A stretch of DNA of 64,000 bases, from positions 930,001 through 994,000 of the forward strand of contig JAAROD010000026.1 in assembly GCA_012274445.1 (NCBI GenBank), written 5' to 3'. The stretch comes from Sclerotiophoma versabilis (lineage: Eukaryota > Ascomycota > Dothideomycetes > Pleosporales > Didymellaceae). The number at the start of each line of letters is the position of its first letter. Position 1 is the first letter of the stretch. Shown here one piece after another: positions 43,811 through 53,794 of the stretch. The notes beneath the pieces are model-generated. The model did no database searches. It saw only the letters and a list, made by a program, of their open reading frames with translations, and was not told where the DNA came from. The position numbers and the translations under genes are program-made.

Positions 43811-45260
43811 CTAACCCCTCCAGGTAGCCTCCAGCACACACATGAACGTCAACGGATCAGCCTTCACACTGCTAACTTCATACCTCTCATCCGCCTGTTT
43901 GAATATATCCTTCCACGCACTGACTGGCCTCTCCTTCGCGTTGAACAACGCCATCATACGCATATCCGTCGCCGTGCCGAACGCCCTCATCGAATGCGGC
44001 AGTGCAGCATCCTCCTTCGGGTCGTTCTTACCCACATAATCAATGAATACAACCCTCGCACCGGGCTTAAGAGCAGGAACCAGCGCCTTGAGGATAGCAA
44101 CAGATTCAACGTCCGGCCAATCGTGCAAGATCCATTTCAGAATGTAGATATCAGCAGAAACGGGTTGCGGGTCGAAGAGGTTGTGTGTGCGGAAAGAGAC
44201 GCGGGACTTGAGTTCTGCGGGGAACTCCTTGTCGAACACGGGAGCGACCTGCGGCAGATCTTGGACGATGATTTTCAGGTTGGGATATGCGTTGGCGAGC
44301 GAGATGTCGTCGTGGCCTGCTGAGCCTCCAAGCTGAATTTCTTGTCAGCACTGTTCGCAGAAACTCAACAAAAGCATGTCCTTACGTCGACGACGGTGGC
44401 GTCGCCTGCTGCTTTCCAATCAATCGCGTCGAGCACGATGCTCTCTGTTTTGAAGAGGTCTTTGATGTACGCCATGAACTTGATGAAATTCCTCTGTCGC
44501 CATCCCTTCTTCTCGCCTTCACCGTCGTTCTCGATGAAGTCCCATGTGTTTTCGTAATCGCCCCAGATGCCTCCTGAATGGCAAAGTCGGAACGCTGTCT
44601 CCCTCTGGTTTCTGCTGACTTCAGTCCTTCCAACGGCGAATCGGCGCAAAGCTTCAGGCAACAACATCATTGGCGGTGATGTCTCGTCGAGAACCATCTG
44701 CACGAGAGCCTGGAGCCCAGAGTCTTTGGCGAGGGCTGCGGAGCGCGATGTGTGCTTTACGGATGTGGACGTAGGTTCTGGACGCGCAAAGTAGCGCATC
44801 GTGATTGCATGGTCGAGTGTGCGCTGCACCACTTCAAGGGGAAGGTTGGTGTGCTTTGCAACTTGCTCGTGTGTTGCCGTTCCATCCAGAGGTACAGCGT
44901 TCCAGAAGTCGAATTGGTTCAGTACATTCAGAGTCGCGATGTCCGGAACAGCCTATGGTCTATAAGCCCTGACGTGGTCGTTCATGTCTTGTGCCAACTC
45001 ACAGTGTGGCAGTAGTTGAAAGTGCTCTCACTCGGCCCCTGGCTGAGAATGTACATGTCTTTGAGTGCATCTTCAAGCTGCTGTCTGATGAAGAAGGAGT
45101 TTCCTGGCAGGGACTCATACTTGATCGGGCTGTCTGCTTCCAATGTAACCGGGGGAATTTTGCCTGCTTCCAATTCTTTTGTGAGTTGTTGAGCGTATTC
45201 TGTGATCTTAGCTGCTACACTGAGCAGCGTTTCAGGAGATTGTTGTGCGATTGAGCCCAT
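43811..45260 (-). CDS. SAM-dependent O-methyltransferase (plant COMT/fungal OMT type)
   Basis: Three exons, 45260-45003, 44952-44386 and 44332-43811, with introns of 50 and 53 bp (GTGAGT...CATAG; GTAAGG...GCTGAC...TTCAG), giving 448 aa. The N-terminal dimerisation winged-helix region (IATLNVLNQFDFWNAV...HEQVAKHTNLP) is followed by the SAM-binding VVDLGGSAGHDD at the exon 2/3 junction (~273-284) and ILHDWPD with the catalytic His at ~345. It transfers methyl from S-adenosylmethionine to a hydroxyl, usually on a phenolic or polyketide product. MGS at 45260 is chosen over an upstream in-frame ATG because the extra 25 residues are not family-like. No polyketide or peptide synthase gene is in the window, so the substrate cannot be guessed. 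Confidence 0.9.
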
Positions 45261-45992
45261 GGTAGCGGCAGTGTGTAGAAGGGTATGTAATATACCGAGA
45301 CTTGTCAAACAGGATGTTTGGAGAAAGCAACACATGTATACATCTTCTCCTTATAGTGCCTATGAGTAACATGCCCCTCCTTCCGTCATCGGCCGGCCCA
45401 AGACATGTTGATTGCGCGACCAACACGAACTGATCCAGAAGCGCGCGTACACGTGATTCACCCACACCTCATACTGGGCGGCATACAATTCAATTGGTCT
45501 AGAGCCTGCAGTAGACTCGGGATGTCTGACCATCTTATCAGATTGATAAAACTTTTCACAGCTGAAAGCTGGGCGCCAAGGTGTGGTGTAAAAGAAGCTG
45601 CCGTTTTGAGCTGTGTAACCGGGGACGTTGGCGATGGCGATACGAGAAAGAGCGGGCCGAGTGGGACGGATTGAGCTGTGATGTCACTAAGCGCTAAACG
45701 AACGGGCTATCAGCTTTGAAGTATTTTGAAGAAGCTTAAGAGCTGTATGGAAATCTATTAATCTTACAGGAATGAGCTTAAAGCATCGAGGTGTACGGAG
45801 TATATCAGAGTCGTTTCTATGCAGCGTAATACGTGGACGACTATGCGCGCTGAAATGCAAACACCATGTTCACAAAGATCGAAACAATCCACCAACGCCT
45901 TCACGCTATGCCATGTAACTAGCACAACATCAGATTAGGTGCAGGAGAGAAAAAATTCCAACAAGGCATATGACCCACCGTTGCTTCGCAAC
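45261..45992. other. Intergenic region between methyltransferase and NHA1 genes
   Basis: About 730 bp: promoter of the methyltransferase gene and 3' flank of NHA1. No gene recognised. Confidence 0.5.
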
Positions 45993-48900
45993 TTACTTCC
46001 TCTGCCAGGGAAAGCCGCTGAGTTTGCTCTTCTTCACGGCCTCAGCCTCCTCTTTCTGTTTTGCGTCCTCGGCAGCACGCTCATCCTTAGTAGGGATGCG
46101 AGGCTGGTCAGCGAATCGAATACCCGGCGCCCGAGGAGGCGCGAGGTTGTGCTTCGCTGCCTGCGAATGCGTGCCACGACCGGTCTCCATTGGATCCCCG
46201 GTTTCGGGTTCGCCTTCGGAGTCGGATTCTGGAGAATCGTCTCCGCCAACTCCCAAGGCACCGAGACGGCGCTTTCGCTCGGCAGCCGTCTCGCCTTCAA
46301 GCCCGTCGTTAGGGGCTGATTGCTGCTGGCTAGGCGACGTTGGACGACGAGCTTGGCGAGCTGGAGAGGTAGACCCTTTCAGCGCAGCAAAACGGCGACG
46401 ACGTTCCGCGGAAGTTTCAACTTCACTGTTTCTCTCTTTGTTGTTTGTCGCTTGCGGGCTTGCCCCAGACTGCTCTGCAGCAAGGCGACGTCTGCGTTGT
46501 GCTGCGGTCTCCTTTTCCTGGCCTTGTGAGTGGTCCGCTAAGGTCTGACGAACAGGATGAAAGGGCACATGCTCTTCGTTGCTGTCGACCAAGGTCAATC
46601 CTTCGGGGCCACGAGGGTGTCCCTCATTCTGTGCTACCGGAGATTCAATTTTGTGCAGCTCCGCCTCGCCTTCTTCGCCAATGACAGGAGGTATGTTGGT
46701 CTCAGTTGCGGCTTGTGTCCGACGATGGTGGTCCTTTGCATCTTGATGCGCCTCGCGTTTGACAGACTCAGGGACGTTGCTATTTTGCAGCATTTTGGCG
46801 CGTTCTTTCGGATTCAGTTCACTCATTTGCTGGATGAATTCCGTCTTGCTCATCCTGCGACCACCGGCAGTGAGAGTGAAACGGAGATTGTCGTCATCCG
46901 CATCAGAATCCTTCTGTCTCTTCTTTTTCTTTCCGTCAGCGGCACCTTGAGCGTCGGAGTTTTCGGCTTCTTGATGGGCCGGAATACCCATGTGTGTGCC
47001 CATCCGTTTCAAGCTTTGCATGGCACGGCCAGACGTCTCAATCATTGAAGAACCGCGCGTTGCTCCTGGTCGCTGTTCTTTGGGCTCTTTTGGCTTGGAG
47101 GGGATATCATACTTCTTCAGCACCTCTCCATCCTCATCTTCAACGATAATGGTGTTACCAAATTGGTAAGCAAGGGCTGGACCTCGCTTTTGCTCGGGTT
47201 TCTTTGCTTTTGGCTTCTCGATCACGTCTCCCTTGTCGTCATGGTGATGCCCGGTGAAGCTCTGCATACGCTTTCGCCATGTCTTTTGAGGGTGCTCAGC
47301 AGCATCCATCGCTTTCGCTGGTGCATGTTCGGCCTGGCCCTCGTGCTCCTTCTGAGCGACACCATGCTCAACGCGTTCTTCTGCCATGAGTCTTCGTGCC
47401 TCTTTGATGTCTGAATCCCGTCTTTGGGCTCCGTGCTCGCCATGACTGTCTCTGACACCCAGAACATTACCCTCCTTATCCTCAATGACCGTTTCGCTGC
47501 CCTCTTGGTAGATCTCCTCTTCAGGTTGGGTACGCTTTGTCTTACCCTTGCCATTCGATGAGCTATCACTCGAAACGGCCATCTTGTCGTCGAAAGTGTC
47601 AGTATCATCTTCTGGCGAGACTGCTTCGACCTTCTCCTCATCACGCCTGGTCGGATGGATGGCGGACTGTGAGATCGGACCACCTGGGCCAAGACCGGCC
47701 TCCCATTTTGATTTTCGTGACCTCGATGTTGGGCGGAGAGATCCTGGTCGGCTTGGGTTGTCCTCCTCTTTTTGTCGACGCAAAAAGTTACCACCATGTC
47801 CTGGAGGCGGCAGCAGGCCTGGACCTGTCTCGCCAGAATCTCCGCTTTTTTCGTCCAGAGACGATTCTGAAAATCGACGACCTGACATTTGTGATTTTGA
47901 GCGTGACTGAATGCGCGGAAGACGCTCCATCCAGCTCGGCCCATCTTCGTTGGCTTGTGTATAAGACATAGAGATGGTGAGGGTGTTAATGCGCTTGCCC
48001 AGAGTAAAGACAGCGATGGAACTCCCATGGACGATGATACTAACGATGACCAAGAAACATGTAATAGGCCAGATGACCTCAATGATGTTGGCATGCGGGT
48101 AGTCTGGAGGGGGTAACTGGGCCAGAGGGGTTGTGGTATCGGTTTCTAGCTCAGCCCTTGCAAGGATAGCAACGAAGAGACCGCCAACACCGATGGGTCC
48201 AAAATGACCGGCGAATGAAGCCTCTCGCCACGTCTTAATGTCCGGAATGACGGGTTTGAGGATGAGCATGATGGGGATCCGACGGAAAAAGAGTACCAGT
48301 AACCCTAGGACAACCAGACGCCATGGGCTAAGGCCAAGGAGTTCTGGTTGGTTGAACTGTGCCCAAGGAATGATTGTACCGAAATACACGAAGAAGGTCA
48401 AGTTGATAAGCAAGTCGATAACGTTGGAGACGTGCGACTCCTCTGTTTTCTCAAGAAACCATCCATCGTTTGAGAAACCGACTCCGCAAGCAAAGCCTAC
48501 AAGTAGATCGTCCAAGCCGAGCAGTGAACCCGAACCAGCGCACCACAGAGCCAGGACGAAGTAGAATACGAGGAAACTCTCTCGATCGATCAGATCTTTC
48601 TCGTGGGCATATCGAATCGCACGGCGAGCAATGTAACCGACAACGACGCCATACACAGCACCGAAAACACACTCATAGAGGATGGTGTAGCAGAACCAGT
48701 GGAGAGCGACGTGGTCGGGCTCCCCACGGTAGCGTATGATGTAGATAGCCAGGTAGACGAATGGGAAGGCCATGCCATCGTTACATCCAGATTCGGCAGA
48801 AAGCAGGTCTCGCAAATGCTTCGGAACTCGTTTTGCGAACTTGCCCTTTCCAACCACGGACGAGGCCAGGACAGGGTCGGTCGCTGTGACGCAAGCCGCA

Positions 48901-49310
48901 ATACAGAGACTGTCAAGCCAATTGACGTGGGAATTGAAGAGACCCCAGATGAAAAGACTTGTGACCAGCCAGCCAAATGTCATGACAGGAATTAGGAGCA
49001 GAACAACGGATCTCCAGTGCCTCTCCATATACGCCTTAGGCAGTTCGACACCGACGGCAAAACATTGCACGACCAGTACTATGCGCGAGAACTCCAAGGT
49101 GACAAAGTCAACATTGCCCCAGGATATTGGATTGATCAAGTTCGCAGCGTGCGGGCCGAAAATGATACCACACAGCGTCGCAACCGTCGCTTCACCAATG
49201 TACAAGCGCTCCTTGATTACGGAGGAGCACAGCATGAACAAGGTGGTGAAGCCGCCCAGGATGATATACACCAAGTGCGGCTTGTTGATGGAAAGGTGGT
49301 CCCACGCCAT
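45993..49310 (-). CDS. nha1: Plasma-membrane Na+/H+ (K+/H+) antiporter, NHA1/SOD2 type
   Basis: Single frame of 1105 aa. Residues 1-~440 are a 12-13-helix CPA1 antiporter domain with TATDPVLASSVVGKG (Asp145) and SAESGCNDGMAFPF (Asn177-Asp178), the ion-binding motifs of fungal NHA1. The remaining ~650 residues are a hydrophilic, charged cytosolic tail, as in other fungal NHA1 proteins. The tail holds a conserved block after the last helix (IVHGSSIAVFTLGKRINTL) and, near its end, three copies of an E-T-x-A-x-R-x-R-R motif (934-945, 965-979, 1007-1020). NHA1 exports Na+ and K+ in exchange for H+ and supports salt and pH tolerance. The start MAWDHLSINKPH matches the family N-terminus. Confidence 0.94.
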   Translation of the reverse strand: MAWDHLSINKPHLVYIILGGFTTLFMLCSSVIKERLYIGEATVATLCGIIFGPHAANLINPISWGNVDFVTLEFSRIVLVVQCFAVGVELPKAYMERHWRSVVLLLIPVMTFGWLVTSLFIWGLFNSHVNWLDSLCIAACVTATDPVLASSVVGKGKFAKRVPKHLRDLLSAESGCNDGMAFPFVYLAIYIIRYRGEPDHVALHWFCYTILYECVFGAVYGVVVGYIARRAIRYAHEKDLIDRESFLVFYFVLALWCAGSGSLLGLDDLLVGFACGVGFSNDGWFLEKTEESHVSNVIDLLINLTFFVYFGTIIPWAQFNQPELLGLSPWRLVVLGLLVLFFRRIPIMLILKPVIPDIKTWREASFAGHFGPIGVGGLFVAILARAELETDTTTPLAQLPPPDYPHANIIEVIWPITCFLVIVSIIVHGSSIAVFTLGKRINTLTISMSYTQANEDGPSWMERLPRIQSRSKSQMSGRRFSESSLDEKSGDSGETGPGLLPPPGHGGNFLRRQKEEDNPSRPGSLRPTSRSRKSKWEAGLGPGGPISQSAIHPTRRDEEKVEAVSPEDDTDTFDDKMAVSSDSSSNGKGKTKRTQPEEEIYQEGSETVIEDKEGNVLGVRDSHGEHGAQRRDSDIKEARRLMAEERVEHGVAQKEHEGQAEHAPAKAMDAAEHPQKTWRKRMQSFTGHHHDDKGDVIEKPKAKKPEQKRGPALAYQFGNTIIVEDEDGEVLKKYDIPSKPKEPKEQRPGATRGSSMIETSGRAMQSLKRMGTHMGIPAHQEAENSDAQGAADGKKKKRQKDSDADDDNLRFTLTAGGRRMSKTEFIQQMSELNPKERAKMLQNSNVPESVKREAHQDAKDHHRRTQAATETNIPPVIGEEGEAELHKIESPVAQNEGHPRGPEGLTLVDSNEEHVPFHPVRQTLADHSQGQEKETAAQRRRRLAAEQSGASPQATNNKERNSEVETSAERRRRFAALKGSTSPARQARRPTSPSQQQSAPNDGLEGETAAERKRRLGALGVGGDDSPESDSEGEPETGDPMETGRGTHSQAAKHNLAPPRAPGIRFADQPRIPTKDERAAEDAKQKEEAEAVKKSKLSGFPWQRK

Positions 49311-52300
49311 GGTGTTCGTAGAATTGCTTCGCAGTGCCGCTTAACCGGCTTGTGGTGGGTATTGCCCAGAAGCTCCTCAAGCTTGTGCAAAAGCTCCGAG
49401 TCGCGTTGCTGAACAATGAAGGTTGTCGTGAATGCGACCGCGGTCAAGGAGCGGTATTTGAAAGGCCGGGGCCGTATTGCTGCAGATGGCCGGTGGTGGG
49501 GGGGTACGAGACTCGGGTCGAATGCATGTATATGTGGTTGCGCCCAGTCGCCGCTCCAAAGTTGCCCGAGCGGCAGTGACGTCTAGAAGAATCGCAGGCA
49601 GGGACGAGTGGGGCTGTGGGGAAGGTGCGGTCGTGCCTGCAGTGATGGATAAGTGATGCTGGAGGAAGAAGAGTGTCAAGAAAATCCAAGAGGGATCTCA
49701 AAGGCTTACGTGAAGCTTAGAACCGAGAGACCGAGAGAGAGGCGCAACACGCGCAGATGTCCGTTCGCTTGCTGGAGTTGATCCCAGGGTTTGTTGTTGA
49801 CTAAGCCACACCACGTTATTTGGGCCAATGGCACTGCACTTCGACTTGCAGAACTTTCGCGATACTGTCGCTACTGTCAACAAGAGTTGGAAGAGCGCAG
49901 ATAGCAGAGAGTATTTCTCCAGCTGGTAATCTCTGGTGCAGGATTATCGTTGCTAAGCCCTTGGCCTTCAGCACGCCAAGAGTACCTGACGCAATTATAC
50001 AGCCCGCTCTAGCCGAAAAACCAACAGCTTTCGGCATATAATGGCCACCGCATCGCCCTCAATGTCTCTTGTCCGCGGCGTTGAAATCAGTATCGAACGA
50101 AGACTACCCACACATTGGATGCGCGACCCTAAAGCTGAAGGTTACAAGCGTGCGATCTCAACAATGTTTGGAAACACAGGATGGCGGAAACCAGATAACG
50201 CCGATTGGACGCTCTCTGAATCGCGCAAGCCGTGCGTCCCACCGTTTTAACGCTCCTTCATTGGTTTGGCCTTTATGCTGCGAACGTGGGGAAGCCGCTG
50301 AGGTTGGCGTTTCGAGGTCTTTAGGGATTTTGTCTCTTGCCTCCTAAACGAGAAAAATAGACTCCGCGGAGAAAACAGCTTCAATTCGTCCTTTTTGTCT
50401 CTTCGCTTTGGCTGCATTGCTTGCTCGAGCCGTTGAGGTGCATGGACGAGCACATGTTGCCGCTCTTCCTAATCCGAATATTCACAAAGACGCGGCTGAA
50501 CAACACTGGCTTTTCGAAGCGCCACGCATACATTAGGAATCCTGGTGGAACGGACGTTTCCGCTGAACATTTAGAGAAATGAGTGCCGACTCCATGTTCC
50601 ATCTTGGGACTGGTAGCAGAGCGCTACGAACCTTGAGCCTTGCGCTGGGTTCGCTCTCTATGAGAACACAACACACCCTGAACTACAGAGATAGCTGCGT
50701 GCAGCCTCAACGTAAGGTCACTTATGCTCTGTACCTCTCAGGTTATGAATTAGGGAGTTTCACCCTGGAGGGCTGAGACAAATCTTCAGCGCAAGCCCAC
50801 TTTAGCTACTCATAAAGATATCGAAGCATAGGACCTCCTGGCATTCGGATTGAAAGTAGACGTAAACGACTGCTACAGTAGAGGCTACCTGATGTAATTG
50901 CGCATGAAGGCACAAACTTTATGATGTTTCCTGAGGGAAGTTTGAAAAGGCGCGTGGCCTCAACTCACCATCTTTGAGCTCTCAACCTTGCACAGCCTCT
51001 CACGACGTGTTCTCGATATTTGAAAGCACAACTCTAGATCCAAGAATGGTATCATAAGGCAAAGTCGATTGCGACTCCGACTACCTTAACTCAGGGTACC
51101 AACAGACCACTTCGATCAAAACACCACGAAGACCGTTTCCTTAATCAATATGTTCAGTGCTCTTTATGTACGCCGACGTCTTGACACACTTCCATAGGAA
51201 TGTGACACCCGAAGAAGGTTGTGGCTGTGATGGGATGCCGGAAGGCAGTGTTGGCTTCAAGACTTGCTATACTTCTCGTCCTTCAATTTTCCATGCACTC
51301 AATCTGAAGATGTTGGATGCGTCACAGGCGGCATACGTACTTAAGAGGCGGCAGTTCATCTGAATCTGGTGAGCAGATAGCATTACTCGTACTTCTTGCT
51401 ATCCAACAAAGTATAATCGCTGAGCAAAGTTCTTCCCAACTGGCTCATCAGCGCTTCAATGGCGAGCGCCGCCTTCGCGTATACCCTAATTTACTATAAC
51501 CTGTCATCGAACGTCACTATTGTCGCCGAGTATGGCGGTCTCACATTCACAACTCAACCATCGATCATGTCCAGCGAGTCAACGGCTGCCCTCCGTCACT
51601 TTGGATGTCAACAAACACTGACCAGCACCCAGACCCTTCTCCCGACCACCAAAGAACCACGCATCAACTCCTTATTGAACGGAATACCTATTATCATAGT
51701 TACGGTGCAGCACCACAACAGCGGAAGGCGTCGATGGACCATCCTCGACTAACTTATCACCAACTTAACACTTGGAGCCGGTTCAGGAGATACAAGCCTC
51801 CCCATCCCCAGTATTCTTACCTCTAGAGACCTAATGTCGCCCGACATCTCATCCGACGCTGAGGTGCCGTCTATCGATCCGTTTATTCAGAACCACGTCC
51901 TTACTATCGATCCACAAATGGAAGGCTCCAGAAAAACAGCGTACGTTTTGGAATCTGCGCATTACAACAGGAGAGGTTGAATGTCACGCCTGCGGCTCGA
52001 CGTGGATAATTTATGAAAAACAGAGCAGAAAACAGAACCGTTTTCAAAAAAAAAATATGAGTTCCAGCTTAACAAGGGGCTGGCACAGGCTGAAAAGGGG
52101 GCGCAGAGGAAATAACACGAAGTCGTTTGGCATTGTTAGTTGTTGACGAGCAAGTCAGAAGGTAGTGCGGGCAGTAGAAATGCTACTCCGTTGCCAATGA
52201 GAGGAGACACCACTGGAATGACAACAGCACTGGTGACCATGGCGTTTATACTCTCATGTTCCTAGAAAAGTCACAACAACAACAGCAACCTCCCAGCCCT

Positions 52301-53794
52301 TTGCTTGCAGGGTTCGCGTACAGCTGCTTCAAATGTCTCTTGTAGATTACGAACTGCAACCTTGTATCCGGCTTTTTTTGCCACGAGAGAATGCAGGTGA
52401 CGACGAAAAGAACAATGCATGGCAGGAGCAGCGCAACGTCATTCATCGTACCTTCACTCTACCAGATAATGAGCGACCAATCACATACCATGCATATAGT
52501 CACTACGGTATATGCTCATCTCCCTCTCGTGTTGTACCAAAACCTGGACGCAGCAGCAGTAGTTAGCCACCAACCCTGGCCCAAGGCCAAAGAGGCTAAA
52601 AGGCCACCAGCAACAAACCAGGCGATAATGTGTAATCTGCTACTAGCAAAACACAGCATAGTTGTATACCTTTTTAGTACGCTTTAAAAGCTTGAGCAAG
52701 TTTTTCCCGAAAGGGTCTCCGTTGAAATTAGAGATCAGCGAGTAAAGAGTAAAGAGGAGAGAAAAAAAAAAAAAAAGAATCATCACCACAACAAACAACA
52801 CCCCCTCCCTCACCGTGATCTACGCATCTACAAGATCCAGACCAAGAAAAATGAGGCTGAACTTGTATCGTAAATCGCCCGAAACTAAGTGACTTTACCG
52901 CCCAATAGCCCCCGCAAAAGAAACGAACAAACAAACAAACAAACAAATGAATGAATGAATGAATGAATGAATGAATGAATGAACAGAGAAATACCCCACT
53001 TTCACCCACTGCCAGGCACAAAGTGAGGCTGACCCTGCCTGCGCCTGCATCTGTTCACCGGCCGTTGGGTTGGGTGTCAATTGGATCGGGGGATGCGTCG
53101 TTAGATCAGGGCGTGTGAGAAGATGACCGCCTAAGATCGGCGGTGGGGAAAAAAGGAAAAAAGAAAGCTAGAAGATGCGCCGAGGGTCAGATGAGACGTT
53201 TCATCTGCTTGCCTTGCGACCCAACGGTTCGTCTGTGACATCACAGCGGCTGTTTGGGAGATGCTGGGTTGGAGATCATTATGGACTGGCGCACGTTTGC
53301 ATGGGTTTCCGACGTTCAAGTGCAGGGGTGTGCTAGTGGGGCGGTGTGGGAGTGAGGCGTATCCCTGTTGCGAGAAGAAATGTCTAAACATCGTGTTCGA
53401 GTCAAGGATAGGACTAAATGAGGTGCGCGAGTTGAATAGAGGTTCGTATGTACATTGGTATCGTGTCGCGTGCCTAATAGCTATGTGGTCCTTGTATGAT
53501 ATGTCATACGGCCTGCTTGCGCCTTGCCTCGCAACCCCATCAATTCCCCATATGCACCAAAAATTAGAACAGTAGATGAATGCCGCCAGGAAGACCCCAG
53601 ATGCGCATGTAGATGTGACTGGCTTAGAGAGTTGACAAAAGAAAATATACATAAGAAATTAGACACCCATATTCCCATTTCCGGTTTCAAGAACGCCTGG
53701 AAGCCAGCCGGTAGTTGCAGGCCAAATCCATATATCATGTCGTCATTGTATTCATGCGTGGTTCGTGCGCTTGTTTGTTTAGGCTCGGTCAACA
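49311..53794. other. 4.5-kb gene-poor region between NHA1 and arrestin genes
   Basis: Normal base composition, only short frames in all six phases (up to ~110 codons, none with a recognised domain). It holds the NHA1 promoter on the left and the arrestin 3' flank on the right. A(10) near 52050, A(16) near 52760 and a compound microsatellite at 52926-52983 are present. A short multi-exon or non-coding gene cannot be excluded. Confidence 0.4.
52926..52983. repeat. Compound microsatellite (AACA)n(AATG)n
   Basis: About five AACA units followed by about nine AATG units. Confidence 0.9.

Noticed and set aside
45970..46548. Plus-strand 192-codon frame under the NHA1 tail
   Set aside because: Antisense shadow of the low-complexity tail; no recognisable domain.
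43811..49310. Secondary-metabolite cluster containing the O-methyltransferase
   Set aside because: No polyketide synthase, peptide synthetase, terpene cyclase or P450 in the window; neighbours are housekeeping genes.
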